Origin: an uncultured Bacteroidota bacterium | GTDB taxonomy: Bacteria > Bacteroidota > Bacteroidia > Flavobacteriales > Flavobacteriaceae | Reading direction: 5' to 3' | Assembly (NCBI GenBank): GCA_903824755.1 | Contig: CAIJXW010000158.1 | Location: 1-50,620, forward strand | DNA length: 50,620 nt | In this document: positions 35,313 through 43,971 of the stretch, in pieces | Layout of the letters: every line of letters starts with the position of its first letter | How positions within the stretch are numbered: the stretch's first letter is position 1 | Position numbers and translations under genes: made by a program | The notes under the pieces: generated by a model | The model's database searches: none | What the model was told of the DNA's origin: nothing | What the model saw: the letters and a program-made list of their open reading frames with translations, nothing else

Positions 35313-36323
35313 TTATTCTAAAACGGAATAATCTCCAATACTAATACTTGTAAATTTTCCGTCAAAAATGGCATGACTCCCTATCATCGCATTATCTAAA
35401 TTGGCGTTTTTTATATGTGAATGTGTTTGCACCAAACTATTTTTTATAGTGCTATTTGAAACGTGACACCCTTTCCCTAAAGAAACATTAGGTCCTACTG
35501 TTGCGTTTATTAGCACTACATCTTCGCCAATATAACACGGCGGAATGATGGTTGCATTTTCCATTTTCACATCATAATCAACGAGATGTATGCCGTCATT
35601 GTGCAAAAATCCTAATAATCGGGAATTTGTTTCGACTGTTACGTTTTTATTGCCACAATCCATCCATTCGTCCACTTTTCCTGGTACAAATTTCAGCCCT
35701 TTTTGCTTCATATTTTCTAGAGCATCTGTTAATTGATATTCTCCGCCCTTAACAATGTTGTTGTCGAGCAAATAGTGTAGTTCTTTTCTGAGAGTTTCGC
35801 CTGACTTGAAATAATATATTCCGATAATGGCCAAATCAGAAATAAATTCTTTTGGTTTTTCAACAAAATCAACTATTTGATTATTTTCGTTCAATTGCAC
35901 CACCCCAAACGCGCTTGGGTCTTCTACTTGTTTTACCCAAATTACGCTATCGGCGGAAGTGTCTAATGTGAAGTCGGCTCTAAAAAGTGTATCTGCATAG
36001 GCAACAACAATTGGGCCTTGCATGGATTCTTTGGCACACATAATGGCGTGGGCTGTTCCTAGTGCTTCATTTTGATAATAGATTGTTCCTTTTGAGCCTA
36101 GTTTTTCGGCGATTGCAATTAGATCTTTTTCGACTTGTGTACCAAAATCTTTGTGAATGATGAAGGCTATTTCATCTATTTTTTGATTGATGACGCTTGC
36201 AATATCTTCTACTAATCGATGCACGATTGGTTTTCCGGCGATTGGAATTAGTGGTTTTGGTACTGTTAGTGTGTGTGGTCTTAATCTTGAGCCTCTTCCG
36301 GCCATTGGAACTATTATTTTCAT
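35313..36323 (-). CDS. Sugar-phosphate nucleotidyltransferase with C-terminal left-handed beta-helix
   Basis: 336 residues from ATG 36323 (MKIIVPMAG). The upstream ATG at 36335 lies inside a repeat-like sequence and is less likely. The nucleotide-binding signature GRGSRLRPHTLTVPKPLIPIAG is at the N-terminus, and VAYADTLFRAD and EKPKEF are typical. The C-terminus has hexapeptide-like strands (GEDVVLINATVGPNVSLGKG). It activates a sugar-1-phosphate; whether the product is a GDP- or dTDP-sugar cannot be told. The flippase gene nearby suggests surface-polysaccharide synthesis. Confidence 0.85.
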   Translation of the reverse strand: MKIIVPMAGRGSRLRPHTLTVPKPLIPIAGKPIVHRLVEDIASVINQKIDEIAFIIHKDFGTQVEKDLIAIAEKLGSKGTIYYQNEALGTAHAIMCAKESMQGPIVVAYADTLFRADFTLDTSADSVIWVKQVEDPSAFGVVQLNENNQIVDFVEKPKEFISDLAIIGIYYFKSGETLRKELHYLLDNNIVKGGEYQLTDALENMKQKGLKFVPGKVDEWMDCGNKNVTVETNSRLLGFLHNDGIHLVDYDVKMENATIIPPCYIGEDVVLINATVGPNVSLGKGCHVSNSTIKNSLVQTHSHIKNANLDNAMIGSHAIFDGKFTSISIGDYSVLE

Positions 36324-36329
36324 GTTTTT

Positions 36330-36377
36330 TGTCATTTCGAGGAGTTGCTAGGCACTAGGCAAAGCAATCTCGTCTCG
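36330..36377. repeat. Repeat-like imperfect inverted sequence upstream of the nucleotidyltransferase
   Basis: The sequence starts GTCATTTCGAGGAG and ends GCAATCTCGTCTCG; CGAG...TTGC pairs with GCAA...CTCG around a GC-rich centre. This pattern, TCATTTCGA...AATCTCG, resembles dispersed short repeats common in this group. Only one copy is in the window, so the repeat status is from general recall. Confidence 0.4.
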
Positions 36378-36392
36378 TTATTAATTCGTTAT

Positions 36393-36827
36393 TTATTTGT
36401 TTCCTGTACTACCGAAACCGCCTTCTCCTCTTGATGTTTCGGACAATTCGGATACTTCAACCCAGGTTGCACGTTCGTGTTTTGCGATGACTAGTTGTGC
36501 TATTCTTTCTCCATTTTCGACTAGGAACGTTTGGTTTGATAAATTTACTAAAATTACTCCAATTTCTCCTCTATAATCAGCATCAACTGTTCCTGGTGAG
36601 TTGAGAACGGTGATTCCTTTTTTGGCAGCCAATCCGCTTCTTGGTCGAACTTGTGCTTCGTAGCCTATTGGTAATTCTATAAAAAGGCCTGTTTTTATTA
36701 TGGCTCTTTCTAGTGGATTTAGGGTTATGGGGGTTTCTAGATTTGCTCTCAAATCCATTCCTGCCGATGCGATGGTTTCATAATTTGGCAAATCGTGTTG
36801 TGATTTGTTGATGATTTTTATTTCCAT
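36393..36827 (-). CDS. dut: dUTP diphosphatase
   Basis: 144 residues from ATG 36827 (MEIKIINKS). The five dUTPase motifs are visible: [47 protein letters not shown], and the C-terminal [10 protein letters not shown]. Role: splits dUTP to dUMP and diphosphate, keeping uracil out of DNA. It lies between the flippase and the nucleotidyltransferase in the same direction. Confidence 0.95.
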   Translation of the reverse strand: MEIKIINKSQHDLPNYETIASAGMDLRANLETPITLNPLERAIIKTGLFIELPIGYEAQVRPRSGLAAKKGITVLNSPGTVDADYRGEIGVILVNLSNQTFLVENGERIAQLVIAKHERATWVEVSELSETSRGEGGFGSTGNK

Positions 36828-36860
36828 ATTGTCATGCAAATTAATAGTGTTTGTATTTAG

Positions 36861-36953
36861 TGTTTTTTAGCCCCGATAGAAGCGGTATCCTCTTGTGGCG
36901 TTTTTTAGCCACAAGAGATATAGCGAATAGCGGGAAATAGCTCCTAATTATTT
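36861..36953. repeat. Hairpin repeat element, copy 2
   Basis: Related to the copy at 11866-11953. The inner stem is 10 bp (36890-36899 with 36908-36917) around an 8-nt loop GTTTTTTA. The outer arms TTTTTTAGCCCCGATAG and AGCGGGAAATAGCTCCTAATTA match copy 1. On the minus strand it begins at the stop codon of the flippase gene, whose TAG lies inside the element at 36944-36946. The loop differs from copy 1 while both stem arms stay complementary. Confidence 0.85.
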
Positions 36954-38410
36954 TTAGGATTTAAAATTTTCTTTATTAGTCCTTTTTCGTTGTGATAAAT
37001 ATAGTATGTGAAAAGGAGCAATAACGAAATTCCAACGAAATAATTTTCTCTAAAACCGTAGAATGATAGTGCCGAAAAGCCTATGGATATTATGAGATAG
37101 GTGCTGATTTTGTTGATTTCGTAGGGAATTGGATATTGTTTTTTTCCCATGAAATAAGAGATGATCATCATGCTTCCGTAGGCGGCTATGGTTGCAATTG
37201 CGGATCCATAATAGCCCATGATGGGGATTAGAAAATAGTTTAGAACAAGTGTGATAATGGCTCCAATTATGGAAATATAGGCCCCAATATGGGTTTTGTC
37301 GATGAGTTTATACCACACGGAAAGATTGGTGTAGATCCCGAGAAAAAAGTTGGCTATAATGATTAGCGGAACGACTTTCATGGCTTCCCAGTAGGATTCG
37401 TCTCGTATCATTAGTTGTTTCAAAACATCGGCAAAGACGATAACGGAGAGTAGTATTAGTGAGCCAAAAATGACAAAATATTTTGTTATTGTGGCGTATG
37501 TTTTTGGTGCATCTTCGTTTGAAGCATGGCTAAAAAAGAAAGGCTCGATTCCTAGGGTGTAGGCCGTTCGGAATAAAACCATGAATAATCCGAGTTTATA
37601 GCAGGCGGAATATACGCCCACTTGGGCATCGGCAATGTTGTCTGGGAGGAGTTTTCCGAGAAGGATTTTGTCAAATTGTTCGTTGATTGCAAATGCGATT
37701 CCAGCTACTAATATGGGCAATCCATATCGCATCATTCGTTTCCAAAGCGAGAAATCAAAATGCCAGTGAAGTTGAAAATAATCGGGCGAAAGCACGATAA
37801 AAGTGAAAAAACTGGCTATGATATTGGCTACAAAAATATAGCCTATTTGGAAATTATCGAAATATAGTATGCTGATTATTCCGTCTGGGTTTGATGTGGC
37901 AATCTTTGGCAAAATCAATAGGGAAAAAATACTCAACGTGAGGTTTATCAATACGTTTGCTATTTTGATTAGGGCATATCGCATCGGTTTTTGTTGTGCT
38001 CGAAGTTTTGAAAACGGCACAATAACTAGGGCATCTAGGGCTAAAATCCAAATAGCAAACAAAACATACTGGACATCTATTCCTGAGAATGCGGCTAATT
38101 TATTTCTTAGAAAAACGGCTGGTAAAAGCAATAGTATTGTGGACCAAAAAACAGATACTGATGTGGTTTCTATGACGGCTTTTTTGTTGGTTTCGTTGTT
38201 ATAAAATCGGAAGAAGGCGGTTTCCATTCCGTAGGCCAAAATAACATTAAAGAAAATCATATAGGCAAAAATGATGGATACTTTTCCATATTCTTCTTTT
38301 GGGAGCAAATCGGTATAAAGTGGCACTAACAAAAAGCTGAGCATTCTTGGCAGCACTGTTGCAAGTCCGTAAATGGCTGTTTGTTTGAAAAGATTTTTAT
38401 ATAAACTCAA
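36944..38410 (-). CDS. Polysaccharide flippase (Wzx/MATE-like, MOP superfamily)
   Basis: 488 residues with about 12-14 hydrophobic segments, a typical length and layout for Wzx/polysaccharide biosynthesis proteins (LFKQTAIYGLATVLPRMLSFLLVPLYTDLL at the N-terminus). Predicted to move lipid-linked oligosaccharide across the inner membrane. No glycosyltransferase gene is next to it, and its context is dut, the nucleotidyltransferase and envelope genes. The last residues (LNPKNN) and the stop appear to be supplied partly by the hairpin repeat. Confidence 0.85.
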   Translation of the reverse strand: MSLYKNLFKQTAIYGLATVLPRMLSFLLVPLYTDLLPKEEYGKVSIIFAYMIFFNVILAYGMETAFFRFYNNETNKKAVIETTSVSVFWSTILLLLPAVFLRNKLAAFSGIDVQYVLFAIWILALDALVIVPFSKLRAQQKPMRYALIKIANVLINLTLSIFSLLILPKIATSNPDGIISILYFDNFQIGYIFVANIIASFFTFIVLSPDYFQLHWHFDFSLWKRMMRYGLPILVAGIAFAINEQFDKILLGKLLPDNIADAQVGVYSACYKLGLFMVLFRTAYTLGIEPFFFSHASNEDAPKTYATITKYFVIFGSLILLSVIVFADVLKQLMIRDESYWEAMKVVPLIIIANFFLGIYTNLSVWYKLIDKTHIGAYISIIGAIITLVLNYFLIPIMGYYGSAIATIAAYGSMMIISYFMGKKQYPIPYEINKISTYLIISIGFSALSFYGFRENYFVGISLLLLFTYYIYHNEKGLIKKILNPKNN

Positions 38411-38442
38411 AATAATTCCTTAATAATAATGATTTGTATTGA

Positions 38443-38450
38443 CAAAAATA
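38443..38450 (-). promoter_or_regulatory. Candidate -7 box for the flippase gene
   Basis: Minus strand reads TATTTTTG (TAnnTTTG), 32 bp before the ATG at 38410. It partly overlaps the right arm of a 9-bp inverted repeat (38414-38422 with 38449-38457, AATTCCTTA and complement). Confidence 0.4.
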
Positions 38451-38463
38451 AGGAATTCTTTGA

Positions 38464-38901
38464 TTAGGAAAATCCGTTTTCGTCAATTGTTTTTATGAAA
38501 TGAAAACCCCGAGGTTGATATCCTTGGTTATAATAAAACCGATGGGCCGAAAAATTTCCAGTAAATGCGTCTAAAACTACGCAGGTGCATTGCAATTGGG
38601 TTGCTTTTTTTGCGATAAAATCGGTTAATTGTTGTCCAATTCCTTTTTGGCGATATTCTGGGTGAACGATAAAATTATCAATTTCGATGTATTTCCCTGT
38701 CCATAATTTTGTCCCAACCCAAAATCCTGTTAGGGCAATACATTTTTCGTTTTCAAAAATAGCGACTTGTTTATAATTGTGCGGGAGCATCTCTAGGAGA
38801 AATGACTGATAGCGTTGGGGAGTCATTTTTGGGTAAAGAAATTTAATGATTTCTATTTGTGAAAGCATTTCGCTTAGAGTGGTAAGTTCTTTAATTTCCA
38901 A
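38464..38901 (-). CDS. GNAT family N-acetyltransferase
   Basis: 145 residues from a TTG start at 38901 (MEIKELTTL). The first in-frame ATG is 38868, which would remove eleven residues of the first conserved strand. The acetyl-CoA binding motif is EYRQKGIGQQLTDFI (RxxGxG/A type). Substrate unknown. It is followed by the flippase gene after 53 bp. Confidence 0.8.
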   Translation of the reverse strand: MEIKELTTLSEMLSQIEIIKFLYPKMTPQRYQSFLLEMLPHNYKQVAIFENEKCIALTGFWVGTKLWTGKYIEIDNFIVHPEYRQKGIGQQLTDFIAKKATQLQCTCVVLDAFTGNFSAHRFYYNQGYQPRGFHFIKTIDENGFS

Positions 38902-38937
38902 TTTTTTTGGGTTGATTGTTAAAAACGTAAAAGTAAT

Positions 38938-38965
38938 AAAAAAAGCCCCGCAATTGCAGGGCTTT
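38938..38965 (-). terminator. Terminator after the T9SS beta-helix gene
   Basis: On the minus strand AAAGCCC...GGGCTTT (38942-38965) forms a hairpin with one mismatch and an internal GCAATTGC palindrome, followed by seven T residues, about 20 bp after the stop at 38985. Confidence 0.8.
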
Positions 38966-38984
38966 AAGTATATTTTTTTGCACT

Positions 38985-40667
38985 TTATCTTTTAATCACT
39001 CGGAACGATTTAGAGATTTCTCCTTGTTTGATAACAACGATATACATTCCTGATTGGTAATTACTCCCCAATTCTTGATTGTTTATGTCCGCAAAATTAA
39101 CATCTCTTGTTTCTATTGTTCTTCCTGTAACATCATAAGCTACTACTTTTACATCTTCTGAACTAGAAGAAGAAAACTGTAGTTTGAAGCTTTCTGAGAA
39201 AGGATTTGGATACACTTTTAATGTCGCTTTTTCTTCATTTAAATTAGTAGTGCTTAGAACTATAGAAGCATCTGAAAAATCAGCTCCTGTTGCAGCTATT
39301 GAAGCACTGCCTGGTCTATAATCTAATCCTGAATAAACACTTCCGTCAGCTGTATTATAAGGCGAAGCAAGAAGGCCTGAACTTGAAATTGGCGTTGCTA
39401 ATCCTGTGTTGTTTGAATTGTTGAACCATGTAGCGATGTCGAAACCAGCTGCGTGTGTTCCATTTGTGCTAATCTGAACAATTTTTGCTGATGTTGTTAT
39501 GCCGGCCAAAATATTATTTTTGAATTTCAACTCATTGTTTAGCGCATTTAACTCGGCTGCCCCATTTGGTGCAGATCCAGAATTATCAACATGCAAGCCT
39601 TCTACAAAATCCATAAAAATCGAATTAAAGATTTTTAATTTTGAATTTTTTCTAATTCGTGCCGCTCTTTTGTGAGCTCCTGTTGGCATAGTGCCTCCGT
39701 TTGCTAGAGTAGCTCTAAGGGCTGGCCCAATCAAGGTGCAGTTTGAAAAAATGGCACTTGTAAACGGTGATGAATTATCTCCTGCTGCATTATTATCTGA
39801 TTCAAATCCTTCAGAGGTAGATACTGATGGGTTATCGGCAATCGCAGGGTCTCTAACTGCTAAACAGAATTGCACGGTTCCACTATATCCAAAATCGGTA
39901 TCAAAATCATCATCTAGCCCTCTAAAAGAGATTAAGTGTTTGCAATTTACTGAACCACCAAACCATTCGAATGAATCATCATTTACGTGAGAAACCTGAA
40001 CATAGTCAATTGTAGTTCCTCTTCCTACTGCACCAAATGTCAATCCGTTAATTTCTTGATTATTAGCATATACATACCCTGCAAATTCGATTCGAACATA
40101 TTTTAATGTTCCTGAATTATCGTTGTCGTCAGGATTTGTTCCCCCGCCGTATTCAGTATCTGCACTTGAGGCGATTCCTTCAATAAAGTTGATTCCGTTA
40201 CTTGAATTATAAGAGGCTTTTCCTAACAAAATTACACCTCCCCAATCTCCTTTAAGTCTTGAACCAGGTGCTTTGTCTGATGTAAATACAATTGGACTTG
40301 TTGCTGTTCCAATAGCGTTTAATTTTGCTCCCTTGGTTATAAATAAACCAGCCCCTGCAGCGGTATAATCTCCACGAATAATAACCCCTGGTTCAATTGT
40401 TAAAACCGCATTGTTTTTTACATAAATTTGTGCTTTTAGATGATAGGTGTTCCCTGTTGTCCAGGTAGTGTTTGCTTCAATGTTTGCTGTAACATCAATA
40501 TTTGGCGTTGGATAAACCTCATTTTGAGGGTTGAAGTTCGCCCAACCATCTGTCCACATAGCTTCTGGAGCTGGGGCAAAAGCACCACGATAAGTGGTAG
40601 ATACCAATTGTGCATTTGAAGTTATAAATGCAAAAAATAACATTGTTAAAAAGTAAGTTTTTTTCAT
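38985..40667 (-). CDS. Secreted beta-helix-like protein with T9SS type A sorting domain
   Basis: 560 residues. Signal peptide 1-19 (ending SNAQ). The middle (about 80-460) has parallel beta-helix-type repeats such as LTIEPGVIIRGDY, GGVILLGKAS, LKYVRIEFAGY and HVNDDSFEWFGGSVNCKHLISF. An acidic GLDDDFDTDFGY segment could bind cations. The last about 80 residues (KVYPNPFSESFKLQ to KSFRVIKR) form the T9SS sorting tail (TIGR04183-like), so it is exported across the outer membrane and perhaps surface-attached. It lies 160 bp downstream of the TonB receptor gene in the same direction. Substrate unknown; no catalytic motif is seen. Confidence 0.85.
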   Translation of the reverse strand: MKKTYFLTMLFFAFITSNAQLVSTTYRGAFAPAPEAMWTDGWANFNPQNEVYPTPNIDVTANIEANTTWTTGNTYHLKAQIYVKNNAVLTIEPGVIIRGDYTAAGAGLFITKGAKLNAIGTATSPIVFTSDKAPGSRLKGDWGGVILLGKASYNSSNGINFIEGIASSADTEYGGGTNPDDNDNSGTLKYVRIEFAGYVYANNQEINGLTFGAVGRGTTIDYVQVSHVNDDSFEWFGGSVNCKHLISFRGLDDDFDTDFGYSGTVQFCLAVRDPAIADNPSVSTSEGFESDNNAAGDNSSPFTSAIFSNCTLIGPALRATLANGGTMPTGAHKRAARIRKNSKLKIFNSIFMDFVEGLHVDNSGSAPNGAAELNALNNELKFKNNILAGITTSAKIVQISTNGTHAAGFDIATWFNNSNNTGLATPISSSGLLASPYNTADGSVYSGLDYRPGSASIAATGADFSDASIVLSTTNLNEEKATLKVYPNPFSESFKLQFSSSSSEDVKVVAYDVTGRTIETRDVNFADINNQELGSNYQSGMYIVVIKQGEISKSFRVIKR

Positions 40668-40690
40668 TTTTTTTGATTTTTAATTTTTAT

Positions 40691-40698
40691 CAAATTTA
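40691..40698 (-). promoter_or_regulatory. Candidate -7 box for the T9SS beta-helix gene
   Basis: Minus strand TAAATTTG, an exact TAnnTTTG match, 23 bp before the ATG at 40667. No clear -33 TTTG. It would allow transcription separate from the receptor gene, which ends at its own terminator. Confidence 0.45.
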
Positions 40699-40790
40699 TA
40701 ATGGCTATGTAAACATAACATTGTTATAATATTATCATACAGCTATTATTCTGTTTTGAAATTGTTAAGGATTTGTTTTGAAATTTTGCA

Positions 40791-40820
40791 AAAAAAACCA
40801 GAACTGATTCTGGTTTTTTT
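40791..40820 (-). terminator. Terminator after the TonB-dependent receptor
   Basis: A perfect 13-bp stem (40791-40803 with 40808-40820) with a CTGA loop and a T7 end on the minus strand, 7 bp after the receptor stop codon. Confidence 0.9.
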
Positions 40821-40827
40821 GAAAATC

Positions 40828-43788
40828 TTAAAAATTATAATTGATAGACATCGACATTGTAGGGCCAAACTTTGTTCTCCAAACAAGGTCGTCTGCTTTA
40901 TGGTCATAACCATTTATGTTTTGTGAATCCCCTGTAAAAATGGAATTGACAATTCCTTTAAACCCGCTTATTCTTGGGGCTGTTCCAAGATCATTGTTTT
41001 GATAAAAAATTAAGTCTTGTGCTAGTGCGTTTTGAACATTGACTTTCACTTCAAATTTGTTGCTAAAAAAGGTTTTGGCAACTTGAAAATCTAAAAACGT
41101 TCTTGCTTTTTCCCAATATGCTGGAGTTGCACCGCCTGGTGTTTGGTTTCCGTGAATTGCAATTCTATTGCCAATTCGGTTTATATTTGCGGAAGCAGAC
41201 CACGCTTTTTCTTTGTTCATATACTGAATTCCACCATTAAAAACATAGGGAGATTGCCCTTGCAAAGGAATGTCTTTTAAAGTGGCAGATGTCACCAAGT
41301 TAGAAATGTTTACTTTAGATCGAATTATTGCTAGATTGGTAAAAATCGTCAAATCATCAAATAATTTATTGTTTTCTGTCCCAAAAACAGAACTTAATAA
41401 CGTTCTGTATTCTAATTCAAATCCAAGATTGGTTCCTGTTTTGGCATTTTTATATTGGTTTGAATTGTTAGCTTGGGCTTGCAATTCAATTGGGTTTTGA
41501 AAATCTTTATAGAATGCCGAAACCGAGAAAAATTGCCCTTTTCCTGGGTATATTTCATATCGAAAATCTGCACTTAGAATTTCTGCAATTTTTAATGCTG
41601 GGTCGCCAGATGTATTAAACTTGGTTGCGGCATCATAGAAAAGAAAGGGAGCTAATTCTCTAAATTCGGGACGATTCACTGTTTTAGAACCGCTTATTCT
41701 TACGTTTTGCGTTTTGGTTAAGCTATAAATAAAATTAATCGATGGTAAAAAGTCTATTTGACTATCATCAACCGTAATAGGCAATCCAGCGTCTGACTTG
41801 GAATCCAAATGTTGAGAGTAATTTTCAACTCTGGCACCAAATACCATTCTAAGTTTTTTATAAGCACTATCAAACATGACATATCCCGCATTTAGTTTTG
41901 AATTTGCAGTATAGATATCGTTCCCTTTTGAGCCATCAAACAAAGTTAATCCACTAGAATTTGGCCCTAAAACACCCATATTAGAAGAATTGAAAATAGT
42001 TGCATTTGGTTGTGAAGAAATGCTATTCAAAAAAGTGTTGTTGCCGTAACTAACTCCTTCTACAATTCCGTTGAAAATTACATAACCTATTTGTCTTGCA
42101 TTAAAATCTCTTGTCCGTGATTGTAAAATTCCTCCAACTTTTATATCGGTTGACAAATAATCAGAAAATTTGATTTTCTTATTAATGTCTAATTTTGTAC
42201 TAAATATATTCTCTTTATTCAATGACGAAAATATAGAACCTGGATAGTCTGCTCCAACAGAATTAGTAGAAAAATATGCTGATGGGGTTGAAGCCGTTCC
42301 GTCATCAAATTTTATATATAAATAACTATTTCTTCTTTCTGTAGGAGTTTCTTTATTAACGTTACTATACGAACCAATCCAATTTATTTTTATTTTGCTT
42401 TCTGATAAAAAATGATCCCCTACAATTTGCCCAGAATAGATTTTATTGTTTGTAAATAATCGTGAAGTTGTACTTATATACAAAGGGTCACTTTCTTGGC
42501 TCAAACTACCATTTCTGTCCATAACTCTACTATCAGAATTAATGCTAAATAGGTTTTTAAAACTAAGAGAGTTGTTCGAATTAAATTTATAAGATAAATT
42601 TCCAAGAGCAGAAAATAGCGTTTGGACGCTATAATTTTGATCTAATTGATTTGTTACTAATACACCTGGTGAATCATCAAAAGTTCTTCTGTTTGTTTCA
42701 GTATAATTATTTGTTTTATTATGCGTAACCGAAACTAATAATCCTATGCTTTTATCATCTTTTAATTTGTAAAATCTCCCTAAAGTATATTGAAAACTCG
42801 TGTTGGGGCTAAACGCTTTTTCATACAAATTCCAATCCGATTGATAGGATTTGGCCAATGAAGCAATTTGAGAAGCATTGCCTGAATTTTGAAGCTCTTT
42901 AAACTCCTGTGTGCTTGGAAAATTTGAAGGCAACGCTCTAGTTCCGTCATCTAATCCTAGCCAAGCGGTTTTTCCTCCACGAGAATACAATTGTTTTTTT
43001 CCTGTTGTAATGGTATTATATCCAGATCCTATCGAAAGTGTTTCAAAGTTTTTGTCAGGTGTAGCTTTGGTATTTATTTCAATGATTCCTCCTGCAAACT
43101 CTCCAGGCAAATCAGGCGTTGCGGTTTTATAAATTACCAAATTATCTATCATATTGGCTGGGAAAATATCAAATGAAAATGCTTTTCTATCAGGCTCAGT
43201 ACTTGGCAATGGAGCTCCGTTAAGGTAAGTGGTATTATATCGGTCGTTTAGTCCTCGAATAATTACGAATTTATTGTCTTGAACACTGGCGCCGCTAATT
43301 CTTTTTAATACGTCTGAAGTAGTTTTATCTGGGGTTCTTTTAATAGTTTCGGCTGAAATTCCATCGGAAACTCTTGGACTATTTTTCTGTACCGTTAATA
43401 ATGATTTTAACGATTCCGCCTTCATTTTTGTAGTGGTAATTACTACTTCTTTTAGTGTATTATTTTCTTCTAATAATGATACGGTCAAATTGGTGGTTTC
43501 GTCTTTTGTTGTCTCTACTTCCGAAATGATTTTTGTTGAAAATGTAAATGCCGAAAACTGAAGATTATACCGGCCAACAGGTACATTTCTAAAAATAAAA
43601 TTCCCTTCTGCATCAGACTGTGTGGCCATTTTTGTCCCGATAATTAACACGGTTGCTCCTGGTAAAGATTTTCCATTTGCATCTTCTATTACGGTTCCTT
43701 TAATAATAGATAATTGAGGGGTGTTTTGAGAAAATGCAGTTGTTGAAACAATAACAACAAACGAAATAAATAAAGCTAATTTGTTCAT
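40828..43788 (-). CDS. TonB-dependent outer-membrane receptor with CarboxypepD_reg domain
   Basis: 986 residues from ATG 43788 (MNKLALFISF). An earlier alternative start would lack a signal peptide at its N-terminus. Signal peptide about 1-21; CarboxypepD_reg-like domain about 28-110 (IKGTVIEDANGKSLPGATVLI); plug about 120-245 (TSDVLKRISGASVQDN, IIRGLNDRYNTTYLNGAPLPS); then a large barrel ending MSINYNF. No SusD partner is present, so a SusCD glycan system is not supported. The neighbouring T9SS protein is the likely partner. Substrate unknown. Confidence 0.88.
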   Translation of the reverse strand: MNKLALFISFVVIVSTTAFSQNTPQLSIIKGTVIEDANGKSLPGATVLIIGTKMATQSDAEGNFIFRNVPVGRYNLQFSAFTFSTKIISEVETTKDETTNLTVSLLEENNTLKEVVITTTKMKAESLKSLLTVQKNSPRVSDGISAETIKRTPDKTTSDVLKRISGASVQDNKFVIIRGLNDRYNTTYLNGAPLPSTEPDRKAFSFDIFPANMIDNLVIYKTATPDLPGEFAGGIIEINTKATPDKNFETLSIGSGYNTITTGKKQLYSRGGKTAWLGLDDGTRALPSNFPSTQEFKELQNSGNASQIASLAKSYQSDWNLYEKAFSPNTSFQYTLGRFYKLKDDKSIGLLVSVTHNKTNNYTETNRRTFDDSPGVLVTNQLDQNYSVQTLFSALGNLSYKFNSNNSLSFKNLFSINSDSRVMDRNGSLSQESDPLYISTTSRLFTNNKIYSGQIVGDHFLSESKIKINWIGSYSNVNKETPTERRNSYLYIKFDDGTASTPSAYFSTNSVGADYPGSIFSSLNKENIFSTKLDINKKIKFSDYLSTDIKVGGILQSRTRDFNARQIGYVIFNGIVEGVSYGNNTFLNSISSQPNATIFNSSNMGVLGPNSSGLTLFDGSKGNDIYTANSKLNAGYVMFDSAYKKLRMVFGARVENYSQHLDSKSDAGLPITVDDSQIDFLPSINFIYSLTKTQNVRISGSKTVNRPEFRELAPFLFYDAATKFNTSGDPALKIAEILSADFRYEIYPGKGQFFSVSAFYKDFQNPIELQAQANNSNQYKNAKTGTNLGFELEYRTLLSSVFGTENNKLFDDLTIFTNLAIIRSKVNISNLVTSATLKDIPLQGQSPYVFNGGIQYMNKEKAWSASANINRIGNRIAIHGNQTPGGATPAYWEKARTFLDFQVAKTFFSNKFEVKVNVQNALAQDLIFYQNNDLGTAPRISGFKGIVNSIFTGDSQNINGYDHKADDLVWRTKFGPTMSMSINYNF

Positions 43789-43799
43789 AAAATTGGATT

Positions 43800-43816
43800 T
43801 TTTGGCTGAGCCAAAA
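43800..43816. repeat. Palindrome in the leader of the TonB receptor gene
   Basis: TTTTGGCT and AGCCAAAA around a single central G form a 17-nt palindrome, 11 bp before the start at 43788 and within the predicted 5' leader. It could be a protein-binding site or a hairpin masking the start region. Confidence 0.5.
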
Positions 43817-43824
43817 TATTTATA

Positions 43825-43832
43825 CAAAAGTA
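43825..43832 (-). promoter_or_regulatory. Candidate -7 box for the TonB receptor gene
   Basis: Minus strand reads TACTTTTG (TAnnTTTG), 36 bp before the ATG at 43788. A TTTA lies 23 bp upstream, a weak -33 match. Confidence 0.5.
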
Positions 43833-43920
43833 TAATCTCCCTGTTTTATATATGTTAAATCAGTATTACCAATTTTGTCAAAAAAGGTTCTAATGTTAAA
43901 TTTGTGTTATGACTTAAAAA

Positions 43921-43950
43921 CAAAAAAAGCCAACAATAGTGCTGGCTCTT
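43921..43950 (-). terminator. Terminator of the ATP synthase operon
   Basis: On the minus strand AGCCAGCA pairs with TGTTGGCT (one G-U pair) around CTAT (stem 43929-43948), followed by seven T residues, about 22 bp after the atpG stop. Confidence 0.8.
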
Positions 43951-43971
43951 TATATAAAATATTTTACTTTC

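Noticed and set aside
40828..43788. SusC-type glycan import locus
   Set aside because: No SusD, no glycoside hydrolase and no sugar regulator nearby; the receptor alone is not enough.
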